A DNA stretch of 11,872 bases, taken from NCBI GenBank assembly GCA_943326975.2, contig CALPVI020000026.1:1-11872 (forward strand), written 5' to 3'. Below the pieces are notes generated by a model. That model had not been told where the DNA came from. It ran no database searches and worked only from the letters and a program-made list of their open reading frames with translations. Both the position numbers and the translations under genes were made by a program. The DNA is from Actinomyces viscosus. GTDB lineage: Bacteria > Bacteroidota > Bacteroidia > Flavobacteriales_D > Crocinitomicaceae. Below, in pieces: positions 1 to 6,967 of the stretch. How positions within the stretch are numbered: position 1 is the stretch's first letter; each line of letters starts with the position of its first letter.

Positions 1-1142
1 AGATACTCACCTTCAGGATGAAATGCATTTATTGGATGATCAGCTGGTTGATGTAGTTGTTCTAATATTCGGACATTACGACCCGCTTCAATCGCAGCTG
101 CTATAATTGTATTTGTAAATAAAAATTTATCAACGACTTGCGAACAAGAGAAAGTGAAAATGATACCACCTGGTTTGATTTGTCTTATTGCATGAGCATT
201 TAATCTTTTGTACCCTTGGATTGCTTTATGGCGTTTGTCTCTATGCTTTGCAAATGCAGGTGGATCAAGTACGATAATGTCATAATCCTCAGGAAGTTCT
301 TTCATGTATTCCATTGCATCAGCAACGATAGATTTGTGCTTGTCTCCAAAATTGTTTAATTCAACATTTTCTTCTGTAAGTAGGATTGCTTTTTTTGAGC
401 TATCTAAGGAGTGAACTAATTCAGCACCTTCTTTTAATGCTAATAAACTGAAGCCTCCAGAGTAACAAAAAGTGTTCAATATTTTCTTGTCTTTTGCATA
501 TTTCCCAAGTAAAAATCTATTTTCACGTTGATCAATGAAGAATCCTGTTTTCTGACCTGTTACCCAGTCAATGTTTAATTTAACGCCACTTTCCAAAGCA
601 ATATGTGGAGTAGTGCATGTTCCAAAAATGTAAGCATCTTTTCCTTCAGCACGTGATGGCAATGTATCTGATGATTTAGAATAAATAGCTGTTAATTCAC
701 TTCCTAAACTAAATTTTAAAGCTTCTGCGATTAATTCTACAGAATTGTACATTCCAATACTATGACATTGAATTACGGCAACACCGTTATAATAATCTAC
801 AATTAAACCAGGTAATGAATCTCCTTCACCATGAATTAATCTCACAATATTTGAATTTTCGTTGATAAGATTCAGTTTCTTTCTTAATTCTACAGCATTG
901 GAAATACGTACATTATAGAAATTTTGATCTAATTCAACGGGTTCAAAAGTTAAAATCCTAACAGAAATTGTAGCATGTTGATAATGTCCTCTAGCTAAAA
1001 AACGATCTTTGTGATCGCACACTGTTACAACATCACCGTCTTTTAAGTGTTCAGTTTCACTTATTATAGCTCCCGAAAATACCCATGGATGTCTTCTTTC
1101 GATTGAATTGATTTTGTTTTTATGTATGCGAACGATGTTCAT
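1..1142 (-). CDS. rlmI: RlmI-like class I SAM-dependent 23S rRNA (cytosine-C5) methyltransferase, 3' end missing
   Basis: On the minus strand an ATG at 1142 opens a frame that stays open for 380 codons to the left edge. The translation begins MNIVRIHKNK. Residues about 1-70 resemble the N-terminal PUA RNA-binding domain, including RRHPWVFSGAI at 16-26. The C-terminal half is a Rossmann methyltransferase: TGFFIDQREN at 199-208, SAM-binding motif LNTFCYSGGFS at 222-232, DPPAFA at 293-298, and FSCSQ at 331-335, whose cysteine fits the catalytic position of m5C methyltransferases. The family member RlmI in E. coli modifies C1962 of 23S rRNA. The frame reaches HPEGEYL, close to the usual C-terminus, so probably only about 10-15 residues lie outside the window. 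It is divergent from the nuo operon and functionally unrelated to it. The family is clear; the exact target nucleotide is inferred from homology. Confidence 0.85.
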   Translation of the reverse strand, partial: MNIVRIHKNKINSIERRHPWVFSGAIISETEHLKDGDVVTVCDHKDRFLARGHYQHATISVRILTFEPVELDQNFYNVRISNAVELRKKLNLINENSNIVRLIHGEGDSLPGLIVDYYNGVAVIQCHSIGMYNSVELIAEALKFSLGSELTAIYSKSSDTLPSRAEGKDAYIFGTCTTPHIALESGVKLNIDWVTGQKTGFFIDQRENRFLLGKYAKDKKILNTFCYSGGFSLLALKEGAELVHSLDSSKKAILLTEENVELNNFGDKHKSIVADAMEYMKELPEDYDIIVLDPPAFAKHRDKRHKAIQGYKRLNAHAIRQIKPGGIIFTFSCSQVVDKFLFTNTIIAAAIEAGRNVRILEQLHQPADHPINAFHPEGEY

Positions 1143-1165
1143 ATTTTATCGGTATTAATTTTTGA

Positions 1166-1173
1166 CAAAAATA
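1166..1173 (-). promoter_or_regulatory. Candidate -7 promoter element for the rlmI-like gene
   Basis: Read on the minus strand this is TATTTTTG, matching the Bacteroidota sigma-A -7 consensus TAnnTTTG. It ends 24 nt before the ATG at 1142, which would give a leader of about 15-20 nt. No clear TTTG -33 element lies at the expected spacing upstream. The region is AT-rich, so a chance match is possible. Confidence 0.4.
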
Positions 1174-1270
1174 GTTTTTTTTGTTTGATAAAGATTAGTG
1201 ATTAAATAGCATTGATGAAACAGTTTTGAAATACGCTGAATTTAATTGTTTGTGTTCCGTTTTTACTTCA

Positions 1271-1298
1271 TTTTTCATGAAATATTTGTCATGAAAAA
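1271..1298. repeat. Perfect 10-bp inverted repeat with 8-nt spacer
   Basis: Left arm TTTTTCATGA (1271-1280) is the exact reverse complement of right arm TCATGAAAAA (1289-1298), separated by AATATTTG. The left arm also sits inside a 10-bp palindrome, TTTCATGAAA (1273-1282), and TCATGAAA occurs twice, 14 bp apart. It lies about 100 bp upstream of the candidate nuo promoter and about 100 bp upstream of the opposite one. It could be an operator for a dimeric regulator. A terminator is unlikely, because the stem has few G-C pairs and no gene ends here. Its role is inferred only. Confidence 0.5.
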
Positions 1299-1397
1299 AA
1301 TACATCTAACCATTTGATTTACTGATGTTAAGTCGAATGCTTATTAAATTAAGAGATAATATTTTTAAAATATCCTTTTCATTTAGTTAAAATTCTA

Positions 1398-1405
1398 TAA
1401 ATTTG
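1398..1405 (+). promoter_or_regulatory. Candidate -7 promoter element of the nuo operon
   Basis: TAAATTTG matches the Bacteroidota -7 consensus TAnnTTTG exactly. It would give a leader of about 30 nt before the nuoA ATG at 1442. The -33 position carries TTTTC (1376-1380) rather than a clean TTTG, about 18 nt upstream, so the match is one-sided. It is the best-placed candidate for the promoter of the whole operon. Confidence 0.45.
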
Positions 1406-1441
1406 CCTATTCATCATGGTTGAATAAATAAATTACTAGAC

Positions 1442-1807
1442 ATGTCAACAGCGAATGATTATTTACCAATACTTATCCAGGCCGGTGTGGCATTAGGATT
1501 TGTTGTTTTAGTTTTGGTTGCGACTCACGTTTTAGGACCAAAATTAAATTCTAAAAAGAAAGATGCTAACTTCGAATGTGGTATCGAATCAGATGGAGAC
1601 GCTCGTTTTCCTGTTTCAGTTCGTTACTTTTTAACAGCGATTTTATTCGTTTTATTCGATGTCGAGGTTATTTTCTTTTACCCTTATGCAGTGAATTTCA
1701 AAGATTTACAATTAGAAGGACTTCTAGCTGTAATCATGTTTGTTGCATTTTTCTTAATTGGATTTTTCTACGTACTTAAAAAAGGAGCACTCGAATGGGA
1801 AAAGTAA
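1442..1807 (+). CDS. nuoA: NADH-quinone oxidoreductase subunit A (NuoA)
   Basis: This small membrane subunit of complex I sits at the junction of the peripheral and membrane arms, next to NuoH, NuoJ and NuoK. The 121-residue length is normal for the family. Three hydrophobic helices are visible at about 9-30, 62-82 and 93-112. The conserved loop between helices 1 and 2 contains FECG at 44-47 (Cys46), a residue known in the family to change accessibility with the active/deactive state. Helix 2 carries LFDVEVIFFYPYA at 71-83 with the conserved acidic pair Asp73 and Glu75. The ATG at 1442 gives the expected short N-terminus. It is the first gene of the operon, and its last 13 nt overlap nuoB in another frame, which suggests coupled translation. 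Confidence 0.97.
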   Translation: MSTANDYLPILIQAGVALGFVVLVLVATHVLGPKLNSKKKDANFECGIESDGDARFPVSVRYFLTAILFVLFDVEVIFFYPYAVNFKDLQLEGLLAVIMFVAFFLIGFFYVLKKGALEWEK

Positions 1808-2352
1808 CCTTTGATGCAAATGTAGAGACGATTGACGGACAAGGTTTCCAGTTAACACGTCTTGATAAAGTAATTGGTGCCGCACGATCTAATTCGTTGT
1901 GGCCTTTGCCTTTTGCAACCTCTTGTTGTGGAATTGAGTACATGGCTACAATGGGGAGTAATTACGATTTAGCTCGATTTGGAATGGAACGAATGTCGTT
2001 TTCTCCAAGGCAAGCAGATTTGTTAATTGTTGCAGGTACAATTTCTAAAAAATTAGCACCAATTTTGAAGCAAGTTTATGAGCAAATGGCTGAGCCTAAA
2101 TGGGTTCTTTCGGTAGGTGCTTGCGCTTCAAGTGGTGGGATTTTTGATACGTATAGCGTTTTACAAGGAATTGATAGAGTAATTCCAGTAGACGTTTATG
2201 TACCTGGATGTCCTCCAAGACCAGAGCAAATCATAGAAGGAATAATGAATATTCATGAAATGGTTAAAAATGAGTCATTGAGAAGAAGAAATTCTGAGGA
2301 ATATCGTAAAATGCTACAAACTTATAATATTGAATCAGATGAGCAAAAGTAA
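1795..2352 (+). CDS. nuoB: NADH-quinone oxidoreductase subunit B (NuoB), N2 cluster protein
   Basis: NuoB holds cluster N2, the last [4Fe-4S] centre, which passes electrons to quinone in the pocket formed with NuoD and NuoH. The four N2 ligands are present: the tandem cysteines Cys44-Cys45 in TSCCGIEYM, Cys110 in SVGACASSGG, and Cys139 in VPGCPPRPE. The 185-residue length is usual for the family. The ATG at 1795 lies inside the end of nuoA, and the gene's 3' end overlaps nuoC by 14 nt. The C-terminal 30 residues are charged and less conserved, ending ESDEQK. The protein is peripheral, at the cytoplasmic face of the membrane arm. Confidence 0.98.
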   Translation: MGKVTFDANVETIDGQGFQLTRLDKVIGAARSNSLWPLPFATSCCGIEYMATMGSNYDLARFGMERMSFSPRQADLLIVAGTISKKLAPILKQVYEQMAEPKWVLSVGACASSGGIFDTYSVLQGIDRVIPVDVYVPGCPPRPEQIIEGIMNIHEMVKNESLRRRNSEEYRKMLQTYNIESDEQK

Positions 2353-2851
2353 TTTAACGAATGAAAGTGTATTTTCGAAGTTAAAAAACAAGTTCGGAGA
2401 TAGTATTGGAGAAAATCAAGAGTCTTTTGGTTTACTTACGTTTGAAGTATCTAATAATGCTATTCATTCTGTGATTGAATACATCAAAAATGATGCTGAA
2501 TTACAAATTAATTATTTGACAAATATTGGCGCAGTTCATTATCCTGAAAATGAGGGTAGGGAATTAGCTGTAGTTTATCATATACACAGTTTGGTAAATA
2601 ATTTCAGAGTTAGATTAAAGGTTTATTTATCAATTGAAAATCCTGAAATAGAATCGATTACAGATTTATATGCAGCGGCAAATTGGATTGAAAGAGAAAC
2701 TTTTGATTTTTATGGAGTTAACTTCAAAGGTCATCCTGAATTAGTTCGAATTTTGAACGAAGATACAATGGATTATTTTCCTCTTCGCAAAGAATATCAA
2801 TTGGAAGATGGTACAAGAGAAGATAAAGATGATCGCTTTTTCGGAAGATAA
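2339..2851 (+). CDS. nuoC: NADH-quinone oxidoreductase subunit C (NuoC)
   Basis: This is the 30-kDa-type subunit of the connecting module, which packs against NuoD and carries no cofactor. The family signature is clear near the C-terminus: WIERETFDFYG at 116-126, followed by GHPELVRIL at 131-139 and DYFPLRKEY at 145-153. I chose the ATG at 2339 (protein MSKSNLTNES, 170 residues). The frame also runs back to a TTG at 2330, which would add only three residues and is less likely. The start lies within nuoB, a 14-nt overlap. It is a separate gene here, whereas nuoC and nuoD are fused in E. coli and relatives. There is no Shine-Dalgarno-like sequence before it. Confidence 0.95.
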   Translation: MSKSNLTNESVFSKLKNKFGDSIGENQESFGLLTFEVSNNAIHSVIEYIKNDAELQINYLTNIGAVHYPENEGRELAVVYHIHSLVNNFRVRLKVYLSIENPEIESITDLYAAANWIERETFDFYGVNFKGHPELVRILNEDTMDYFPLRKEYQLEDGTREDKDDRFFGR

Positions 2852-2869
2852 TTTTAAAAGACTATTGAG

Positions 2870-4099
2870 ATGAGTGAAATTACAAAAAAAGACGAATTCG
2901 AAACTGCAGGTTATTTATCTTCTGAAACGATTGATGGAGATATTGCAACGCTAAATTTAGGTCCTACGCACCCTGCAACTCATGGTATTTTTCAAAATAT
3001 CTTGAAAGTTGATGGTGAAAAGATATTAGAAGCAAAACAAACGGTAGGTTATATTCATAGAGCTTTCGAAAAGATTGCGGAGAGAAGACCATACAATCAA
3101 ATTACAACATTAACAGATCGATTAAATTATTGTTCTTCACCAATTAATAATATTGGTTATCAAATGACAATTGAAAAGTTGATTCAATGTCAAGTTCCAA
3201 AAAAAGTAGATTACATGCGTGTAATTTTAATGGAATTGGCAAGAATAGCTGATCATTTGGTTTGTAATTCTGTAATTGGTGTTGATACAGGAGCTTTAAC
3301 AGGTTTTACTTACATGTTTCAGCAACGTGAGAAAATCTATGATATGTATGAAGAAGTTTGTGGTGCTCGTTTGACAACAAACTTGGGAAGAATAGGTGGT
3401 TTCGATAGAGATTTTTCTCCTGCATTTCATGAAAAATTAAAAGCATTTTTAGTAGAATTCCCTCCATTATTTGAAGAATTCGACAGTTTATTGACAAGAA
3501 ATAGAATCTTCATGGACAGAACTATTAATTCAGGTCCTATATCTGCTCAAAGAGCGTTAGATTATTCTTTCTCTGGACCGAATTTGAGAGCTGCAGGTGT
3601 TGATTATGATGTTCGTGTTATGAACCCATATTCATCTTATGAAGATTTTGACTTCATCATTCCTGTTGGTTCAAATGGAGATACATACGATCGTTTCCAA
3701 GTTCGTCAAGAAGAAATTCGTCAAAGTTTGTCAATAATAAAACAAGCTTATGATAAAATGCCTGAAGGACCTACACATGCTGATGTTCCTGAATTTTTCT
3801 TACCTCCAAAACAAGAGGTGTACGAAAACATGGAAGCTTTGATTTATCACTTTAAAATTGTAATGGGTGAAACACCTGTTCCAGTTGGAGAAGTTTACCA
3901 CAGTGTGGAAGGTGGAAATGGAGAGTTAGGATTTTATTTAATTAGTGATGGAGGTCGTTCACCTTACCGTTTACAATTCCGTCGCCCATGTTTTATTTAC
4001 TATCAAGCATATCCTGAAATGATTAAAGGTCAAACTATTAGTGATGCTGTATTGACATTGAGTAGTATGAACGTTATCGCAGGAGAATTGGACGCATAA
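2870..4099 (+). CDS. nuoD: NADH-quinone oxidoreductase subunit D (NuoD), quinone-site subunit
   Basis: NuoD is the 49-kDa-type subunit, related to the large subunit of [NiFe] hydrogenases, and forms the quinone-reduction pocket with NuoB and NuoH. At 409 residues its numbering coincides with that of Thermus Nqo4: GPTHPATHG at 31-39 contains His38, RLNY at 84-87 contains Tyr87, and VDTGAL starting at 138 contains Asp139. In the family His38 and Tyr87 contact the quinone head group. The N-terminal loop that enters the pocket is intact, and the C-terminus ends in the typical DAVLTLSSMNVIAGELDA (392-409, the last residue being the end of the protein). Spacing is 18 nt after nuoC and 2 nt before nuoE. 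Confidence 0.98.
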   Translation: MSEITKKDEFETAGYLSSETIDGDIATLNLGPTHPATHGIFQNILKVDGEKILEAKQTVGYIHRAFEKIAERRPYNQITTLTDRLNYCSSPINNIGYQMTIEKLIQCQVPKKVDYMRVILMELARIADHLVCNSVIGVDTGALTGFTYMFQQREKIYDMYEEVCGARLTTNLGRIGGFDRDFSPAFHEKLKAFLVEFPPLFEEFDSLLTRNRIFMDRTINSGPISAQRALDYSFSGPNLRAAGVDYDVRVMNPYSSYEDFDFIIPVGSNGDTYDRFQVRQEEIRQSLSIIKQAYDKMPEGPTHADVPEFFLPPKQEVYENMEALIYHFKIVMGETPVPVGEVYHSVEGGNGELGFYLISDGGRSPYRLQFRRPCFIYYQAYPEMIKGQTISDAVLTLSSMNVIAGELDA

Positions 4100-4101
4100 T
4101 T

Positions 4102-4644
4102 ATGATTAGTACACACGAATTACAAGGGAATAAGCCACCTTTCAGCGAGGAGCGTTTGAAAGAAGTGCAAACAATAATTAGTAAGTTTCCTGAAGGGAGA
4201 CATAAAAGTGCAGTAATCCGTATTTTGCATATGGCAGAAGAGGATTTTGGTGGATGGTTAAGTCCAGAAACAATGGATTATGTTGCAGGATTATTGAATA
4301 TTCAGCCGATTGAAGTATATGAAGTGGCTACTTTTTATACGATGTTCAATTTAGAACCAACTGGTAAATTTGTTTTTGAGGTTTGTAGAACGGGACCATG
4401 TATGTTGGTTGGAAGTGATCAAATCATTGAATACATTAAAAATAAAATTGGTATTTCTAAAGTTGGTGAAACAAGTGCGGATGGTATTTTTACATTAAAA
4501 ACCGCAGAATGTTTAGGTGCTTGTGGATATGCTCCAATGTTACAATGTGGTAAAGTTTACCATGAACATTTGACGTTTGAAAAAGTAGACCAATTGATCG
4601 AAGAATATCGTGCGAAATATGCACAATTAATAAATCAGAACTAA
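4102..4644 (+). CDS. nuoE: NADH-quinone oxidoreductase subunit E (NuoE), [2Fe-2S] N1a protein
   Basis: This is the 24-kDa-type thioredoxin-fold subunit of the NADH-input module, which carries the off-pathway [2Fe-2S] cluster N1a next to the FMN of NuoF. Four ligand cysteines are visible: Cys95 and Cys100 in CRTGPC, and Cys137 and Cys141 in ECLGACGYAP. The helical N-terminal part contains VYEVATFYTMF (72-82), a recognisable family stretch. The length of 180 residues is normal. The gene begins 2 nt after nuoD, and its stop codon shares one base with the nuoF start (TAATG at 4642-4646). With nuoF and nuoG it shows that this complex has an NADH-oxidising module. Confidence 0.97.
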   Translation: MISTHELQGNKPPFSEERLKEVQTIISKFPEGRHKSAVIRILHMAEEDFGGWLSPETMDYVAGLLNIQPIEVYEVATFYTMFNLEPTGKFVFEVCRTGPCMLVGSDQIIEYIKNKIGISKVGETSADGIFTLKTAECLGACGYAPMLQCGKVYHEHLTFEKVDQLIEEYRAKYAQLINQN

Positions 4645-5984
4645 TGGGAAGAAAATTACTATTAGAACATGTTGATGTACCAGGTATTGAAACATTCGAA
4701 GTATACCGTAAGCAAGGTGGATATCGATCTGTTGAGAAGGCGTTAAAATCAATGTCACCTGAGCAAGTTGTTGAAGAAGTTCAAAAGGCAGGTTTAAAAG
4801 GTCGAGGAGGAGCAGGTTTCCCAACAGGGATGAAATGGTCTTTTTTAGCTAAGCCAGATGGTGTTCCGAGATATTTAGTTTGCAATGCTGACGAAAGTGA
4901 GCCAGGTACTTTCAAAGATAGATACTTGATGGAAAAAATTCCTCACTTGTTGGTGGAAGGAATGATTACTTCTAGTTATGCATTAGGAGCAAATACTTCA
5001 CATATCTACATTCGTGGAGAATACATGTTTGTTTTAGATATTTTAGAGAAAGCGATCGCTGAAGCATATTCAAATGGATTCTTAGGAAAAAATATTTTAG
5101 GTTCTGGTTACGATTTAGATTTGTATGTTTCTCCAGGAGGAGGTGCTTATATTTGTGGTGAAGAAACTGCCTTATTAGAATCCTTAGAGGGTAAAAGAGG
5201 AAATCCAAGAATGAAACCACCTTTTCCAGCGGTTAAAGGATTGTTTGGTTGCCCTACTGTAGTTAATAATGTTGAAAGTATAGCAGCTGTTGTACCAATT
5301 GTTAATTTAGGTTCTGAGGAGTATGCTAAAATTGGTACAGAAAAAAGTACTGGAACTAAATTAATTTCTGCTAGTGGAAACTTGGTTAGACCGGGTGTTT
5401 ACGAAATTGAATTAGGTTTATCTGTTGAAGAATTTATCTACGGTGATGATTGGTGTAGAGGAATTGCGAATGGAAAAAAAATTAAAGCGTGTATCCCAGG
5501 AGGTTCTTCAGTTCCAATTTTACCACATAATTTAATAACAAAAACGGCAACTGGAGAAACTCGTTATATGAGTTACGAAAGTTTATCAGATGGTGGATTT
5601 GCTACAGGGTCAATGTTGGGTTCTGGTGGTTTTATAATATTTGATGAAGATCAATGTATCGTTAGAAACACCTGGAATTTTGCGAGATTTTATGCGCATG
5701 AATCATGTGGCCAATGTTCACCTTGTAGAGAGGGAACGGGATGGATGGAAAAAGTTCTTTACCGTTTAGAACATGGTCAAGGTAATATGCGAGATATCGA
5801 ATTGCTTGAAGAAATAAACAAGAAAATTGAAGGTAATACGATTTGTCCTTTAGGTGATGCTGCTGCATGGCCTGTTGCTGCTGCAATTCGTCATTTCCGT
5901 GATGAATTTGAATGGCATGTAACAAATCCACAAGAAGCGCAGACGCGTAATTATGGATTGAAAAAAGTTACTGAAACGTTATAA
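4644..5984 (+). CDS. nuoF: NADH-quinone oxidoreductase subunit F (NuoF), NADH/FMN-binding subunit
   Basis: This 51-kDa-type subunit binds NADH and FMN and carries [4Fe-4S] cluster N3, making it the electron entry point. The glycine-rich NADH/FMN loop GRGGAGFPTGMKW is at 53-65, and a second nucleotide-contacting stretch, SPGGGAYICGEETALLES, is at 163-180. The N3 ligands are Cys355, Cys358 and Cys361 in ESCGQCSPCREGTGW (353-367) and Cys401 in TICPLGDAAAWP (399-410). The length of 446 residues is usual for the family. The 1-nt overlap with nuoE suggests coupled translation of these two partner subunits. A 14-nt gap precedes nuoG. Confidence 0.98.
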   Translation: MGRKLLLEHVDVPGIETFEVYRKQGGYRSVEKALKSMSPEQVVEEVQKAGLKGRGGAGFPTGMKWSFLAKPDGVPRYLVCNADESEPGTFKDRYLMEKIPHLLVEGMITSSYALGANTSHIYIRGEYMFVLDILEKAIAEAYSNGFLGKNILGSGYDLDLYVSPGGGAYICGEETALLESLEGKRGNPRMKPPFPAVKGLFGCPTVVNNVESIAAVVPIVNLGSEEYAKIGTEKSTGTKLISASGNLVRPGVYEIELGLSVEEFIYGDDWCRGIANGKKIKACIPGGSSVPILPHNLITKTATGETRYMSYESLSDGGFATGSMLGSGGFIIFDEDQCIVRNTWNFARFYAHESCGQCSPCREGTGWMEKVLYRLEHGQGNMRDIELLEEINKKIEGNTICPLGDAAAWPVAAAIRHFRDEFEWHVTNPQEAQTRNYGLKKVTETL

Positions 5985-5998
5985 TAAAATAATTAGCT

Positions 5999-6967
5999 AT
6001 GGTCAAAGTAACCATTGATGATGTTGTAATAGAAGTAGAACCAGGAACAACAATCCTGAACGCTGCGAGACAAGTAGGGGGAGAGATAGTTCCACCTGCT
6101 ATGTGTTATTACAGTAAGTTAGAAGGTAGCGGTGGTAAATGCCGTACTTGTTTGGTAGAGGTTGCAGCGGGTTCTGAAAAAGATCCTCGCCCAATGCCTA
6201 AATTAGTAGCATCTTGTTCTACGCCAGTAATGGACGGAATGATTGTGAAAAATAAAACAAGTGAAAGAGTTCACCAAAATCGTGGTGCTGTAACTGAATT
6301 CTTGTTAATTAATCACCCCTTAGATTGTCCAGTTTGTGATCAAGCAGGTGAGTGTAAATTACAAGATTTAGCTTTCCAACACGGAACTGCAAAAACGCGA
6401 TATGAAGAACCAAGAAGAAAACATGAAAATGTTGATATTGGTAATACCATAAAATTAAATCAAGATAGATGTATTTTATGCTATCGATGTGTTTATGTTG
6501 GTAATCAGTTGTGCGAAAGTAGAAATCATGGTGTTTTACATCGTGGTGAGCATGCTGAAATCAGTACTTATATAGAAAATGCAATTGAGAATGACTTCTC
6601 AGGAAACATGATTGATGTTTGTCCTGTTGGAGCTTTAACAGATAAGACATTTCGTTTTAAGAGTCGTGTTTGGTTCTTAAAACCAATGAATGCTTCTTGT
6701 GAATGTACAAAATGTTCAGGAAAAGCAGTTGTTTGGATGTTTGGTAATCAAATTTACAGAGTAACAGTTCGTAAAGATGATTATGATGAAGTTCAAATGA
6801 TTGATGGAAAACCAGCTTGGATTTGTAACGAATGTCGTTATGATAAAAAAGATGTTTCTAAATGGACGATTGAAGAGCCATTGAAATTGAAAAGAACATC
6901 AGTTATTTCTCAAGGACATTATGATAAGCCAAATCCATTGAATGATTCAACTAAAAACTTGAAATAA
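5999..6967 (+). CDS. nuoG: NADH-quinone oxidoreductase subunit G (NuoG), short form without molybdopterin-type domain
   Basis: This Fe-S subunit relays electrons from NuoF to NuoI. The N-terminal [2Fe-2S] ferredoxin domain has Cys36, Cys48, Cys51 and Cys73 (N1b). The His/Cys motif HPLDCPVCDQAGEC (106-119) supplies His106, Cys110, Cys113 and Cys119 (N5). Cys158, Cys161, Cys164 and Cys208 fit cluster N4. The protein is only 322 residues, against about 800-900 in E. coli or Thermus. It lacks the large molybdopterin-oxidoreductase-like domain but keeps its first segment, residues about 217-290. There the usual CxxCxxxC of cluster N7 is replaced by CECTKC (234-239) plus CNEC (276-279). The frame is intact and runs straight into nuoH (TAATG), so this is a genuine short form, not a frameshift. 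I recall similar lengths in flavobacterial NuoG. Confidence 0.93.
   Translation: MVKVTIDDVVIEVEPGTTILNAARQVGGEIVPPAMCYYSKLEGSGGKCRTCLVEVAAGSEKDPRPMPKLVASCSTPVMDGMIVKNKTSERVHQNRGAVTEFLLINHPLDCPVCDQAGECKLQDLAFQHGTAKTRYEEPRRKHENVDIGNTIKLNQDRCILCYRCVYVGNQLCESRNHGVLHRGEHAEISTYIENAIENDFSGNMIDVCPVGALTDKTFRFKSRVWFLKPMNASCECTKCSGKAVVWMFGNQIYRVTVRKDDYDEVQMIDGKPAWICNECRYDKKDVSKWTIEEPLKLKRTSVISQGHYDKPNPLNDSTKNLK

Larger units (their letters stand above)
1143..1441. other. Divergent intergenic region between rlmI-like gene and nuoA
   Basis: This 299-nt, very AT-rich stretch separates two divergent genes and must hold the promoters of both. I see a TAnnTTTG-type element facing each gene and a perfect 10-bp inverted repeat in the middle, all listed separately. 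I see no convincing open reading frame, tRNA or riboswitch-like structure in it. No terminator is expected, because neither gene ends here. Confidence 0.6.

Noticed and set aside
1271..1298. Inverted repeat as a rho-independent terminator
   Set aside because: No gene ends nearby, since the flanking genes diverge, and the stem contains only two G-C pairs in ten.
1576..1779. 67-codon open frame on the + strand inside nuoA
   Set aside because: It is an out-of-frame shadow of nuoA, whose translation carries clear family motifs; the shadow protein resembles nothing I recognise.
2330..2338. TTG start extending nuoC by three codons
   Set aside because: An ATG lies three codons downstream and gives a normal NuoC; the extension adds nothing conserved.
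3306..3497. 63-codon antisense frame inside nuoD
   Set aside because: It is opposite a strongly conserved part of nuoD and has no motif, so it is a by-product of nuoD codon use.
4627..5220. Two antisense frames (4627-4824 and 4972-5220) opposite the start and middle of nuoF
   Set aside because: Both lie over conserved NADH/FMN-binding coding sequence and show no domain or upstream signal.
5662..5931. 89-codon antisense frame opposite the N3-cluster region of nuoF
   Set aside because: Its His/Gln-rich composition reflects reading GC-poor codons in reverse; no recognisable domain is present.
5999..6967. NuoG as a frameshifted or truncated pseudogene
   Set aside because: The frame ends cleanly at TAA overlapping the nuoH start, no remnant of a molybdopterin domain follows, and all Fe-S ligands for N1b, N5 and N4 are intact.
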